Shown one piece after another: positions 1 to 8,323 of a stretch of 53,355 nt of DNA (positions within the stretch are counted from its first letter, which is position 1; the number at the start of each line of letters is the position of its first letter). The translations under genes were made by a program, and so were the position numbers. The notes beneath the pieces are model-generated. The model searched no databases. It was not told the origin of the DNA and saw nothing but the letters and a program-made list of their open reading frames with translations. The DNA comes from Streptomyces hygroscopicus subsp. hygroscopicus. Its GTDB lineage: Bacteria; Actinomycetota; Actinomycetes; Streptomycetales; Streptomycetaceae. Location: contig NZ_BBOX01000049.1 in the NCBI RefSeq assembly GCF_001553455.1, positions 1-53,355 on the forward strand, given 5' to 3'.

Positions 1-1050
1 CCGCCTCACGGACAGCCGCCCCAGGCAATGCCTCCCCAGGCGCCGCCGCCTCAGGGAATGCCCGCTCCCGGTACGCCTCCGCAGGGAACGCCGTACGGCA
101 CCCCGCCCCAGGGCGTCCAGCCGCCCGCCCCCGGCACCCCGCAGATGCACGGCGCCCCCACCATCGCCGCGCCCATGGTGCCGCCCGGCCAGGTGCCGCC
201 GCCCGGTCCGCCGGGACAGTTCCCGGGCCAGCAGCCCCCGTTCGGCAGGGGGCCGGGCCAGACCCCGCCCGCCCCCGCGCCGTACGGCCGGCCCCCCACC
301 CCGCCGTATCCCGGACAGCCCGGTCAGCCGGGCGGGCCCGCCCCTTACGGACAGCCGCAGCCCATGGGCGTCCCCGAGGGCGGTGACGCCCCCGGGGTCC
401 AGGCCGCGCTCGCCAAGTACCGCGAGGCGCCCACCGGTCAGCGCTGGACGCCTCAGAACTCCCGGCTGATGCGGGTCGACCTCGGCGTCGGCGGACAGCC
501 CGTGCTCGCCCGCCAGGGCACGATGGTGCTCTACCAGGGCAAGGTCGACTTCAGCTACAAGGGCGCCGGTTTCCGCGGCCGGATCGTCGGCAACGCGACC
601 GGCCAGGAGATGCAGCTGATGCGCTGCACCGGCCAGGGCCAGGTCTTCCTCGCCGAGAACGCCGCCGAACTCCACCCGATCGAGCTCCAGGGCGACGCCA
701 TCTGTGTCGCCGCCGAGAACGTGCTCGCCTTCGACGAGTCGCTGCACCACGAGGTGCGCCGGATCGAGGGCCACGGCATCCCCGGCGGGGCGCTGTTCAC
801 CATGCAGTTCCAGGGCACCGGAACCGTCGTGGTGAAGACCGAGGGCACTCCGGTCGTCCTCCCCGTCACCCCGACCACCTTCGCCGACAGCAACGCCGTC
901 GTCGCGTGGTCCGCCGGAGCGCAGGTGATCATCTCCAGCCAGGTGCGGCTGCGCCGCAGCGCCTACCCCGGCCACAGCGGGGAGACCGTGAACCTCCAGT
1001 TCCGCGGCGCGCCCGGCAACTTCATCGTCGTCCAGCCCTACGAGGTCTGA
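1..1050 (+). CDS. AIM24-family protein, 5'-partial
   Basis: The frame is open to the first base of the window and an in-frame ATG lies at 28, so the true start is probably upstream. The first 120 or so visible residues are a Pro/Gly/Gln-rich, low-complexity stretch predicted to be disordered. From about residue 130 there is an AIM24-type beta-rich domain, with repeated short strands such as LMRCTGQGQVFLA and a C-terminal FIVVQPYEV. AIM24 is named after a yeast mitochondrial protein; the bacterial members have no settled biochemical role. Two more AIM24 genes follow after 11 and 16 bases, so the three are probably co-transcribed. The family assignment is firm. A fused upstream domain cannot be excluded because the 5' end is missing. 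Confidence 0.85.
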   Translation, partial: PPHGQPPQAMPPQAPPPQGMPAPGTPPQGTPYGTPPQGVQPPAPGTPQMHGAPTIAAPMVPPGQVPPPGPPGQFPGQQPPFGRGPGQTPPAPAPYGRPPTPPYPGQPGQPGGPAPYGQPQPMGVPEGGDAPGVQAALAKYREAPTGQRWTPQNSRLMRVDLGVGGQPVLARQGTMVLYQGKVDFSYKGAGFRGRIVGNATGQEMQLMRCTGQGQVFLAENAAELHPIELQGDAICVAAENVLAFDESLHHEVRRIEGHGIPGGALFTMQFQGTGTVVVKTEGTPVVLPVTPTTFADSNAVVAWSAGAQVIISSQVRLRRSAYPGHSGETVNLQFRGAPGNFIVVQPYEV

Positions 1051-1061
1051 AGGAGCCCGGC

Positions 1062-1745
1062 ATGGACCAGCAAATGATTTCGGGCTTCGCACCTGCCCCG
1101 GTCGCCGCCCGCATGGAGAACCACGGCTCCAGCATGCTCAAGGTCGCCATGCAGAGCGGCCAGGACCTCTTCGCCCGCACCGGCTCGATGGTGGCCTACG
1201 AGGGCTTCGTCCAGTACGAGCCCAACCCGCCCGCGGTACGGCAGATGGCCTCCCAGTGGCTGACCGGTGAGGGCGCCCCGCTGATGCGGTGCAGCGGCGA
1301 CGGGCTGCTCTACCTCGCCGACTACGGGGCCGACATCGTCTGCGTCAATCTCGGCGGCGACGCGCTGTCGGTCAACGGCACCAACCTCCTCGCTTTCGAC
1401 GCGCATCTCCAGTGGGGCGTGGAGCGGGTCAAGGGCATCGCCAAGTTCGCCGGGCAGGGCCTGTTCAACGTGGGCGTCTCCGGCACCGGCTGGGTCGCCC
1501 TGACCTCCCGCGGCACCCCCATCGTCGTCGACTGCGGCCGCGGCGAGGACGAGACCTATGTGGACCCGGACGCGCTCGTGGCCTGGTCCTCCGGGCTCAA
1601 GGTGAAGGGCAAGCGCAGCTTCAAGGCGTCGTCCCTGATCGGCCGGGGCAGCGGCGAGGCGTATCAGCTCGGCTTCTCCGGGCAGGGCTTCGTCGTCGTA
1701 CAGCCCAGTGAGGACAGCACCGACCGGCTCCGGGCCCGGGGCTGA
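1062..1745 (+). CDS. AIM24-family protein
   Basis: A 227-residue protein that is almost entirely one AIM24 domain, without the Pro-rich leader of the preceding gene. Family hallmarks visible are the LMRCSGDGLLYLAD strand pair, FDAHLQWGVERV and the terminal FVVVQPSE, which match equivalent positions in both neighbours. The ATG at 1062 is chosen because AAGGAG sits at 1050-1055, overlapping the upstream stop; the longer frame upstream lies over the previous gene. It is the second gene of a three-gene AIM24 operon. No signal peptide or membrane helix is visible. Function is unknown; scaffold or assembly roles have been suggested for AIM24 proteins, but nothing here tests that. Confidence 0.88.
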   Translation: MDQQMISGFAPAPVAARMENHGSSMLKVAMQSGQDLFARTGSMVAYEGFVQYEPNPPAVRQMASQWLTGEGAPLMRCSGDGLLYLADYGADIVCVNLGGDALSVNGTNLLAFDAHLQWGVERVKGIAKFAGQGLFNVGVSGTGWVALTSRGTPIVVDCGRGEDETYVDPDALVAWSSGLKVKGKRSFKASSLIGRGSGEAYQLGFSGQGFVVVQPSEDSTDRLRARG

Positions 1746-1761
1746 GGGGGAGGGACACCAG

Positions 1762-2520
1762 ATGCAGAGCCCGCTTTTCGCCTTTACCGAGGCCCAGACG
1801 CAGGAGCGCTACGCGCTCCAGAACCCGCAGCTGCTGCGGGTCGCCCTGAGCGGCCACGAGGACGTGCTCGCGCGTAAGGGCAGCATGGTCGCCTATCAGG
1901 GGCTGATCGAGTTCGACGGCGAGTACCAGACGCCGGGGCAGCGCACCGCCCGGAGCCGTGCCGGTGAGGGCCTGGACCTGATGCGCTGCTCCGGGCAGGG
2001 CACCGTCTACCTGGCCAACCTCGCCCAGCACATCCATGTGATGGACGTGGACCACGACGGGCTGACCGTCGACAGCTCCTATGTGCTCGCGCTCGACTCC
2101 ACGCTCCACTGGGAGACGATCGCGGTGGACAGCCAGTACGGGATCTCCGGCTCCGGCAAGTACAACCTCAACATCTCCGGCCAGGGCAAGGTCGCGCTGA
2201 TGACCTCGGGACAGCCGCTGATGCTCCAGATCACCCCCGACAAGTACGTCAACGTCGACGCGGACGCCATCGTCGCCTGGTCCAGCTCGCTACGGGTCCA
2301 GATGCAGGCCCAGACGCACTCCTCGGGCGTCTGGCGGCGGCGCGGCAACACCGGCGAGGGCTGGGAGCTCAGCTTCCTCGGCCAGGGCTATGCCCTGGTG
2401 CAGCCCAGCGAGCTGCTCCCGCCGCAGAACGCGATGATCGGGGGCGGGGTGGCCGCGCAGTTCGGCATGGGCCAGCAGGGCGCCCGTGGCCAGAACCAGG
2501 GCAACATCTTCAGCAACTGA
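1762..2520 (+). CDS. AIM24-family protein
   Basis: A 252-residue AIM24 protein and the third member of the tandem set. LMRCSGQGTVYLAN, LALDSTLHWETI and ALVQPSELL align by eye with the equivalent motifs of the two upstream proteins. The ATG at 1762 follows a GA-rich ribosome site (1745-1754); an ORF starting at 1708 would overlap the previous gene. The last 30 residues are Gln/Gly/Asn-rich (GARGQNQGN) and likely flexible. A strong GC-rich hairpin at 2535-2569 follows the stop and probably ends the operon. The three copies have diverged well apart, which suggests old duplication and perhaps hetero-assembly. Confidence 0.88.
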   Translation: MQSPLFAFTEAQTQERYALQNPQLLRVALSGHEDVLARKGSMVAYQGLIEFDGEYQTPGQRTARSRAGEGLDLMRCSGQGTVYLANLAQHIHVMDVDHDGLTVDSSYVLALDSTLHWETIAVDSQYGISGSGKYNLNISGQGKVALMTSGQPLMLQITPDKYVNVDADAIVAWSSSLRVQMQAQTHSSGVWRRRGNTGEGWELSFLGQGYALVQPSELLPPQNAMIGGGVAAQFGMGQQGARGQNQGNIFSN

Positions 2521-2534
2521 CCGGGGCCGACGAC

Positions 2535-2569
2535 GCGCCGGCCGCGGACCTCGGGCCCGCGGCCGGCGC
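2535..2569 (+). terminator. Hairpin after AIM24 operon
   Basis: A perfect 13-bp inverted repeat (GCGCCGGCCGCGG and its complement) with a 9-base loop starts 15 bases after the AIM24 stop. There is no U-run, as is common for Streptomyces terminators. Confidence 0.7.
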
Positions 2570-2589
2570 GCGCTCCGGATCGCTTACAG

Positions 2590-2644
2590 ACCAGCTTCGG
2601 CTCAGCTTGTGATCAGCTTCGGATCAGCTGGGAATCAGCTTGAG
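2590..2644. repeat. Five 11-bp tandem repeats across the nudix stop
   Basis: Five consecutive 11-base units (2590, 2601, 2612, 2623, 2634), each built on the core TCAGCTT or CCAGCTT. The last unit contains the stop codon and final codon of the minus-strand Nudix gene, so the array looks like a slippage duplication of that gene's 3' end. Confidence 0.85.
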
Positions 2645-3168
2645 ACCAGCGCACGCGTGCGCGTGACCAGGTGCCGCACCGACTCATCGGCGACGGCCGC
2701 CACCTCGTCGTAGCCGAACCAGCGCAGATCCAGCGACTCGTCGCTGATCGCGGCCACCGCTCCCCGGGGGGCCACCGCCGCGTACTGGACGTCCATGTGC
2801 CAGGCGCAGGGGGTGTGGTGCCGGTCGAGCCGCACCGGGCCGCCCGGCAGCAGCGCCAGCCCCTCGATCCCGGACTCCTCGGTGGCCTCGCGCAGCGCCG
2901 CGCCCGCGAGCGTGGCGTCGTCCGGCTCGCAGTGGCCGCCCATCTGGAGCCACATCCGCAGCTTCCGGTGCAGGGTGAGCAGCACGCGCTCCCGGTCCGG
3001 GTCGATCACCAGCGCGCTCGCCGTGATGTGGCCGTCCCCGCACGCCTTCCACATACCGTCCGGATAGGCGGCCAGATGATCGCCGTACTGCTTCCGCAGC
3101 CGCTCCTGGGCGGCATCGGGCGCGGACCACTCGGTGAGCACCCGCGCCGCGTCCTGGTGCAGACTCAC
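2635..3168 (-). CDS. Nudix hydrolase
   Basis: A 177-residue Nudix-fold hydrolase. The catalytic box is recognisable by REATEESGI near residues 90-98, preceded by GGHCEPDDATL; the C-terminal half fits the consensus, while the first Gly/Glu positions are shifted or altered. Nudix enzymes cleave nucleoside diphosphates linked to another group, and the substrate cannot be read from sequence. The ATG overlaps the stop of the upstream metalloprotease gene as ATGA (3165-3168), so the two are translationally coupled. The pairing with this zincin-type protein is probably an old one, but the functional link is unknown. Confidence 0.88.
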   Translation of the reverse strand: MSLHQDAARVLTEWSAPDAAQERLRKQYGDHLAAYPDGMWKACGDGHITASALVIDPDRERVLLTLHRKLRMWLQMGGHCEPDDATLAGAALREATEESGIEGLALLPGGPVRLDRHHTPCAWHMDVQYAAVAPRGAVAAISDESLDLRWFGYDEVAAVADESVRHLVTRTRALVSS

Positions 3169-4667
3169 CGCTCGCCGTCGCCCCGGTCGTCGTCCCTGCC
3201 GTCCTTGCCGTCGCCGCCGTCGTTGCCGTCCCTACCGTCCCCACCGCCGTCCTCGCGGTCCTTACGGAGGTCGGGTCGGCCGGGGCCGTCCTGGGGGGCC
3301 CGGCCGCCCGCCGCCTCGCCGAGCATCTTGTCCAGCTCGGAGAAGTCCAGCTGCTCGCGGTGGACGAAGCCGTCCGGGTCGTCGAGGTCCTGGGCGGTCG
3401 GCAGCATGTCCGGATGCGCCCACAGCCCGTCGCGCCCCTCCAGGCCGCGGGCGTCGGTCAGGGAGGCCCACAGCCGGGAGGCGTCCCGCAGCCGGCGCGG
3501 CCGCAGCTCCAGGCCGATCAGCGTGGCGAAGGTCTGCTCGGCGGGGCCGCCGCTCGCCCGGCGCCGCCGCAGCGTCTCGCGCAGGGCGTCGGCGGACGGC
3601 AGATGCGGCTTGGCGGCGGCGTGCACCACCGCGTCCACCCAGCCCTCCACCAGGGCCAGAGCGGTCTCCAGACGCGCCAGCGCGGCCTTCTGCTCGGGGG
3701 TGTCCTCGGGCTGGAACATGCCCTGCTGGAGCGCCTCCTGCAGCTGCTCGGGGTGGGTCGGGTCGAGCTGGCCGACCGCGTCCTCGAGCTTGGCGGTGTC
3801 GACCTTGATGCCGCGGGCGTAGCCCTCGACCGCACCGAAGAGGTGCGAGCGCAGCCACGGCACATGGGCGAACAGCCGCTGATGGGCCGCCTCGCGCAGG
3901 GCCAGATACAGCCGGACCTCCTCCTTGGGCACGCCGAGACCGGAGCCGAGCGCCGCGATGTTGACCGGCAGCAGGGCCGCCTTGCCCGCGGGGCCGAGCG
4001 GCAGCCCGATGTCGGTCGAACCGACCACCTCGCCGGCCAGCACGCCCAGCGCCTGCCCGATCTGGGTGCCGAACATGGCACCGCCCATGGAGCGCATCAT
4101 CCCGAGCAGCGGGCCGGCCATGGCCTGCATCTCCTCGGGCAGCACATCGCCCATGGCGGCACCGACCCGCTCGGCGACCGGGTCCACCAGGTCCTTCCAC
4201 ACCGGCAGCGTCGCCTCGACCCACTCGGCGCGGCTCCAGGCCACCGCGCTCGCCGAGCCCGAGGGCAGCGAGGTGACCCCGTCCAGCCACAGGTCCGCCA
4301 GGCGCACGGCCTCCTGGACGGCGTCCCGGTCGGCGGGGCCGACGCTCTCGTCCTTGCTGCCGTCGGCGGTGCCGCGCGCCACGGTCTGCCGCGCGATGTC
4401 CTTGGCCATGTCCCAGTTCACCGGGCCGCCCTCGTAGGAGAGCATCTGCCCGAGCTGCTGGAAGGCCGCGCCCAGGTCGCCAGGGTTCAGCGAACCGAAC
4501 ATCGCGGCGAACGGATTCTCCGCGCCGCCCGCGCCGCCGGTTCCGCCGCCGAACCCGAAGGGATTCGCGGGGCCCTGCTCGCCGCCCTGGCCGCCCTTCT
4601 TCTTGCCGTCGTCGCCGTCCTCCGGCTCCTCCGGCGGAAGGCCGAATCCGAATGGGGTGTCACTCAC
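3165..4667 (-). CDS. Zincin-like metalloprotease (DUF2342 type)
   Basis: A 500-residue protein of the actinobacterial DUF2342 / zinc-dependent metalloprotease family. The N-terminal 75 residues are Gly/Asn/Pro-rich (NPFGFGGG), followed by a helical domain. The putative metal site is LREAAHQRLF, an E-x-x-H where classical zincins have H-E-x-x-H, with EGWVD about 100 residues later as a likely third-ligand region. The C-terminus is a charged Asp/Gly/Lys-rich tail. The GTG at 4667 is preferred over an ATG at 4742 because GAGGAAA lies four bases upstream. Activity is not proven for the family, so protease is an inference from the fold. Confidence 0.82.
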   Translation of the reverse strand: MSDTPFGFGLPPEEPEDGDDGKKKGGQGGEQGPANPFGFGGGTGGAGGAENPFAAMFGSLNPGDLGAAFQQLGQMLSYEGGPVNWDMAKDIARQTVARGTADGSKDESVGPADRDAVQEAVRLADLWLDGVTSLPSGSASAVAWSRAEWVEATLPVWKDLVDPVAERVGAAMGDVLPEEMQAMAGPLLGMMRSMGGAMFGTQIGQALGVLAGEVVGSTDIGLPLGPAGKAALLPVNIAALGSGLGVPKEEVRLYLALREAAHQRLFAHVPWLRSHLFGAVEGYARGIKVDTAKLEDAVGQLDPTHPEQLQEALQQGMFQPEDTPEQKAALARLETALALVEGWVDAVVHAAAKPHLPSADALRETLRRRRASGGPAEQTFATLIGLELRPRRLRDASRLWASLTDARGLEGRDGLWAHPDMLPTAQDLDDPDGFVHREQLDFSELDKMLGEAAGGRAPQDGPGRPDLRKDREDGGGDGRDGNDGGDGKDGRDDDRGDGER

Positions 4668-4858
4668 GGGTTTCCTCGGCTCGTTGGGCCACCGGCCCCG
4701 GGCCGGCGGCGGATGCCCGACATCACCACCCAGCCTAGACACCTCGCCGGTTTCCGGGCTCGGTGCTTCGCTGATCGCCGCCCTGCGGCAGGATGGACGT
4801 CACCTGGTACGTATGCGTGCATGCGCTGCGTACTGAAGACAACCGCTGGAGACGCCCG

Positions 4859-5968
4859 GTGAGTTCCCCAGACCGAGAAGTTCGCGCTGCGCGAAACGAC
4901 ACGGCCCCCGCCGTACGACGACCCGTCGTGGCGGTGACCGGCGCCGCCTCGGGCTCAGGTGCCCTGCTCACGCAGCGGCTCGCGGAGTCCGAAGAGGTCA
5001 AGCAGGTCCTGGCCATCGATGAACGCCGCGGTGAGGTGACCGAGGCGCAGTGGCATGTGCTGGACGTCCGCGATCCGGCCATCGCCGACAAGCTGCGCGG
5101 CGCCGATGTGGTGGTCCACCTCGCCGTCGACCTGGACCTGGGCACCGACTCCGCCGCCCGCACCGCCTACAACGTGCGCGGCACCCAGACCGTCCTGACG
5201 GCCGCCGCGGCGGCCGGGGTGCGCCGGGTGGTGCTGTGCACCTCCGCGATGGTCTACGGCGCGCTTCCCGACAACGACGTGCCGCTCGCCGAGGACGCCG
5301 AGCTGCGGGCGACCGCCGAGGCCACCGGCGTCGGCGACCTGCTGGAGATCGAGCGGCTGGGGGAGCGCGCGCCCCGGGCGCATCCGGGGCTGAACGTGAC
5401 CGTGGTGCGCCCGGCGATCCTGGTCGGCGGCACGGACACCGCGCTCACCCGCTATTTCGAGTCACCGCGTCTGCTGGTCGTCGCCGGATCCCGTCCCACC
5501 TGGCAGTTCTGCCATGTGGAGGACCTGGTGACGGCGCTGGAGTACGCCGCCCTGGAGAAGGTCGAGGGCGAACTCGCGGTCGGCTGCGAGGGCTGGCTGG
5601 AGCAGGAGGAGGTCGAGGAGCTGTCCGGTATCCGGCGCATGGAGCTGCCGTCGGCGGTCGCCCTGGGCGCCGCCTCCCGGCTGCACCGGCTGGGACTGAC
5701 GCCGTCCCCGGCCGGGGACCTCGCGTACACGATGCACCCCTGGGCGGTCAGCGGCAGCAGGCTGCACGCGGCGGGCTGGCGGCCGCGCTGGACCAATGAG
5801 GAGGTCCTGGCGGAGCTGCTGGAAGAGGTCTCCGGCCGCCATACGGTCGCGGGCCGGCGCCTGGGCCGTAAGGACGCCACGACGCTGGGCGCCGCGGGCG
5901 CGACGGTGGCGCTGGTGGGCACCGCGGCGATCGTGCGCCGCGCCCGTAAGGCACGCCGCAGGGCCTGA
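4859..5968 (+). CDS. NAD-dependent epimerase/dehydratase-like SDR with C-terminal membrane segment
   Basis: An extended SDR protein of 369 residues. The dinucleotide-binding motif is VAVTGAASGSG near residue 26, and the region where the catalytic Tyr lies reads LCTSAMVYGA. The usual YxxxK lysine is not obvious, so it may bind NAD(P) without standard epimerase chemistry. A hydrophobic stretch near the C-terminus (LGAAGATVALVGTAAIV) followed by a basic tail suggests membrane anchoring. The GTG at 4859 has GGAG about seven bases upstream and begins SSPDREVRAAR; an ATG at 4793 would add 22 unlikely residues. It diverges from the metalloprotease gene across about 190 bases. Substrate unknown. Confidence 0.85.
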   Translation: MSSPDREVRAARNDTAPAVRRPVVAVTGAASGSGALLTQRLAESEEVKQVLAIDERRGEVTEAQWHVLDVRDPAIADKLRGADVVVHLAVDLDLGTDSAARTAYNVRGTQTVLTAAAAAGVRRVVLCTSAMVYGALPDNDVPLAEDAELRATAEATGVGDLLEIERLGERAPRAHPGLNVTVVRPAILVGGTDTALTRYFESPRLLVVAGSRPTWQFCHVEDLVTALEYAALEKVEGELAVGCEGWLEQEEVEELSGIRRMELPSAVALGAASRLHRLGLTPSPAGDLAYTMHPWAVSGSRLHAAGWRPRWTNEEVLAELLEEVSGRHTVAGRRLGRKDATTLGAAGATVALVGTAAIVRRARKARRRA

Positions 5969-6019
5969 CGCGGACCCCGGCGGCGGATCCGGCGCGGTCC
6001 GGCGGGCCGGGCAGGCGGG

Positions 6020-6066
6020 CAGGTCCGACGCGGGCGGTCGGCAGGTCCGACGGGCCAGGTCCGACG
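6020..6066. repeat. Three CAGGTCCGACG copies
   Basis: CAGGTCCGACG occurs at 6020, 6042 and 6056 within a GC-rich spacer between the SDR gene and moaE. Spacing is irregular, so it may be minisatellite decay. No dyad or promoter element is obvious. Confidence 0.5.
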
Positions 6067-6175
6067 CGGGCGGCGGTCAGGGGGCAGGTTCGGCCCGGAC
6101 AGGACCGGAAGACTCTTTCCGGGATCCGGTATCCGAGGGTTCCCTTCATTCCACGAGGAGGGACGGTACGGCAGG

Positions 6176-6643
6176 ATGGACGGCATGGCACATTCGTACG
6201 ATCACCCCGGCGAACTCGCGGCCGCCGAGCCCATCCGGCTGCTCGCCGTCCGTGACACACCGCTCTCCGTGGACGAGGTGTTCGGGGCGGTGGGCGATGC
6301 CGCGGCGGGTGGCACGGCGCTGTTCGTGGGCACCGTGCGCAACCACGACGGCGGCGCGGAGGTCGGCGCCCTCGGCTATTCCGCGCATCCCACCGCCGAG
6401 GCCGAGCTGCGCCGGGTGGCCGAGAAAGTCGTGGCCGACTTCCCGGTGCGCGCGCTGGCCGCCGTGCACCGGGTGGGCGATCTGGCGATCGGGGATCTGG
6501 CCGTGGTGGTGGCCGTCTCCTGCCCGCACCGCGCGGAGGCGTTCGCCGCCTGCCGCCGGCTGATCGACGACCTCAAGCGCGAGGTCCCGATCTGGAAGCA
6601 CCAGACGTTCGCGGACGGCACCGAAGAATGGGTGGGCGCGTGA
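6176..6643 (+). CDS. moaE: Molybdopterin synthase catalytic subunit MoaE
   Basis: A 155-residue MoaE, the large catalytic subunit that transfers sulfur from thiocarboxylated MoaD to precursor Z (cPMP) to make molybdopterin in the cytoplasm. The family signature is clear: FVGTVRNHDGG near the start, AAVHRVGDLAIGD, then RRLIDDLKREVPIWKHQ, which holds the conserved active-site lysines. GAGGAGGG at 6155-6162 supports the ATG at 6176; an alternative ATG at 6185 is possible. No moaD, moaA or mog gene adjoins it, so it works with subunits encoded elsewhere. Its terminal codons are repeated downstream (see 6640-6755). Confidence 0.93.
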   Translation: MDGMAHSYDHPGELAAAEPIRLLAVRDTPLSVDEVFGAVGDAAAGGTALFVGTVRNHDGGAEVGALGYSAHPTAEAELRRVAEKVVADFPVRALAAVHRVGDLAIGDLAVVVAVSCPHRAEAFAACRRLIDDLKREVPIWKHQTFADGTEEWVGA

Positions 6644-6755
6644 CGGGAGGGCGGGTGGGCGCGTAGCGCTCGTTGCGGGGTGGTGGTCGGGTGACGGGAG
6701 GGCAGGTGGGCGCGTAAGCGCCTCGTCAGGGGTGACGGGAGAGCGGGGCGTAAGG
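6640..6755. repeat. Repeats copying the moaE 3' end
   Basis: Segments beginning GTGACGGGAGGGC recur at 6640 and 6691, with a shorter version at 6732. The first includes the real moaE stop codon; GTGGGCGCGT, the last moaE codons, recurs with each of the two full units. It is a direct duplication of the gene end. Confidence 0.75.
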
Positions 6756-6914
6756 GGAACGGGGGGCTCCAGCGTGCGGCGGGCCACGGAAGGGTGTACT
6801 CCGCTTGCGTAACCCCTACCCTGCCGTGAGCGTTGACGGGGCAGAGGATTAATCTGCTCATCTGTCAGTCGCGGCTGTCGTGCCGCGCCTTTTTCCACGG
6901 GTCGGGAGGCCGCT

Positions 6915-7097
6915 GTGGGTGCGCTTCTCTGGTTGCTGATTCCGCTGTTCGCGGCCATAGCCGCGGCCATATACGCCGGCATAGCCGCACGCGCCGGCAA
7001 ACGGAAGTCCGCGGGGGACGTGGCCGAACTGGCCGGGTACGCCCGCTTCCGCGAGGCGATGGAACGCCGGCCCTCCGATACGGACGCCGCGGTCTGA
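6915..7097 (+). CDS. Small single-helix membrane protein
   Basis: A 60-residue protein with one strongly hydrophobic N-terminal helix (LLWLLIPLFAAIAAAIYAGI), then a basic stop-transfer ARAGKRK and a short soluble tail ending PSDTDAAV. The start is GTG at 6915, backed by GGGAGG at 6904-6909. The helix-in, tail-in-cytoplasm topology is predicted by the positive-inside rule. It precedes the PDZ/Lon protease gene by 110 bases in the same direction and may be co-transcribed. No function can be named; the clear ribosome site and streptomycete codon usage argue that it is real. Confidence 0.75.
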   Translation: MGALLWLLIPLFAAIAAAIYAGIAARAGKRKSAGDVAELAGYARFREAMERRPSDTDAAV

Positions 7098-7207
7098 CCG
7101 CGCCTCGTCCTCGCCCCGTCCTCGCCCCGTCCGCGCCCCGTCCGCACCGCCCCTCGTACGGACGGCCCCGACGGTGGACTGACGGACCCGTCCCGTACTG
7201 TCGTTCC

Positions 7208-8302
7208 ATGCCACGCCGCACTGCGACGATGCTCGCCTCCCTTCTGATGCTGATCGCGCTGCTCTGCGCCGGAGTGCTGATCCCGGTGCCGTACGCGGCG
7301 ATGTCGCCCGGACCGACGTACAACACCCTGGGCGAGCACAACGGTGAGTGCGTGCTGCAGATCTCCGGCCACAAGGACTGTGAGACCACTGGTGGCCATC
7401 TGAACATGACCACGGTCCGCGTCACCGGCTCCGAGTACCGGATGAACCTCGTGGAGGCCGTCTACGGCTGGCTGTCCCACGATGACGTGGTCGTGCCGCA
7501 CAGCACCCTCTACCCGGACAACAAGACCCCGGACGAGGTCGACCAGCAGAACGCCGAGGAGTTCACCCAGTCCCAGGAGTCCGCCAAGGTCGCGGCGCTG
7601 CGGGCGCTGAAGAAGCCGGTCACCTCGCACGTCATCGTCGGTGCCGTCCAGAAGGGCGCCCCGGCCCAGGGCAGGCTGCACGCGGGCGATGTGATCAAGT
7701 CGGTGGACGGCACGGCGGTGCGCGAACCCGATGACGTCGCCAAGCTGGTCACCAAGCACAAGCCGGGCCAGAAGGTGGCCTTCTCGGTCATCCCGGCCAA
7801 GGAGGTGGCCGCGGCGGAGAAGCGCGGCAAGCAGCCCACCGGCGAGGAGCGGGTCACCATCACCACCGCGAAGGCGGACGAGGGCCGCTCCCGCGCCATC
7901 GTGGGCATCCAGGCCGGGGTCGACTACACCTTCCCGTTCCGGATCGACATCAAGCTGGCGGACGTGGGCGGGCCCAGCGCGGGCCTGATGTTCGCGCTGG
8001 GGATCGTGGACCGGCTGTCGCCCGGTGATCTCACCGGCGGGAAGTTCATCGCGGGCACCGGCACCATCGACGACAAGGGCACGGTCGGCCCGATCGGCGG
8101 CATCGAGATGAAGACGATCGGCGCGCGGAACGCGGGCGCCCGCTTCTTCCTCACGCCCAAGGAGAACTGCGCGGCCGCCGCCAAGGACGTGCCGAGCGGG
8201 CTGCGGCTGGTCAAGGTGCACACCATCGACGACGCCCTGAAGGCGCTCGAGAAGATCCGTAAGGGGGACACCGCCGGTCTGCCGGCGTGCACGACGGGCT
8301 GA
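7208..8302 (+). CDS. Membrane-anchored PDZ and Lon-type serine protease
   Basis: A 364-residue protein of the YlbL/PDZ-Lon family. One N-terminal transmembrane helix (residues 10-30) is followed by a PDZ domain around 130-200 (GAPAQGRLHAGDVIKSVDG) and a C-terminal Lon protease domain without the ATPase. The catalytic Ser lies in DVGGPSAGLMFALG and the Lys in IGGIEMKTIGA, the Lon Ser-Lys dyad. It should act on the outer face of the membrane on secreted or membrane proteins. The ATG at 7208 is the first start compatible with the signal anchor. A short hairpin at 8309-8323 separates it from the convergent next gene. Confidence 0.92.
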   Translation: MPRRTATMLASLLMLIALLCAGVLIPVPYAAMSPGPTYNTLGEHNGECVLQISGHKDCETTGGHLNMTTVRVTGSEYRMNLVEAVYGWLSHDDVVVPHSTLYPDNKTPDEVDQQNAEEFTQSQESAKVAALRALKKPVTSHVIVGAVQKGAPAQGRLHAGDVIKSVDGTAVREPDDVAKLVTKHKPGQKVAFSVIPAKEVAAAEKRGKQPTGEERVTITTAKADEGRSRAIVGIQAGVDYTFPFRIDIKLADVGGPSAGLMFALGIVDRLSPGDLTGGKFIAGTGTIDDKGTVGPIGGIEMKTIGARNAGARFFLTPKENCAAAAKDVPSGLRLVKVHTIDDALKALEKIRKGDTAGLPACTTG

Positions 8303-8308
8303 GCGGCG

Positions 8309-8323
8309 CCCCCGTCGCGGGGG
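8309..8323. terminator. Small convergent hairpin
   Basis: CCCCCG-TCG-CGGGGG lies between the convergent stops of the PDZ/Lon gene and the PPA1309 gene, and could serve both directions. The stem is only 6 bp. Confidence 0.45.

Noticed and set aside
6146..8221. Long minus-strand open frame (691 codons)
   Set aside because: It is antisense to moaE and the PDZ/Lon gene; GC-rich DNA keeps antisense frames open and no family pattern is seen.
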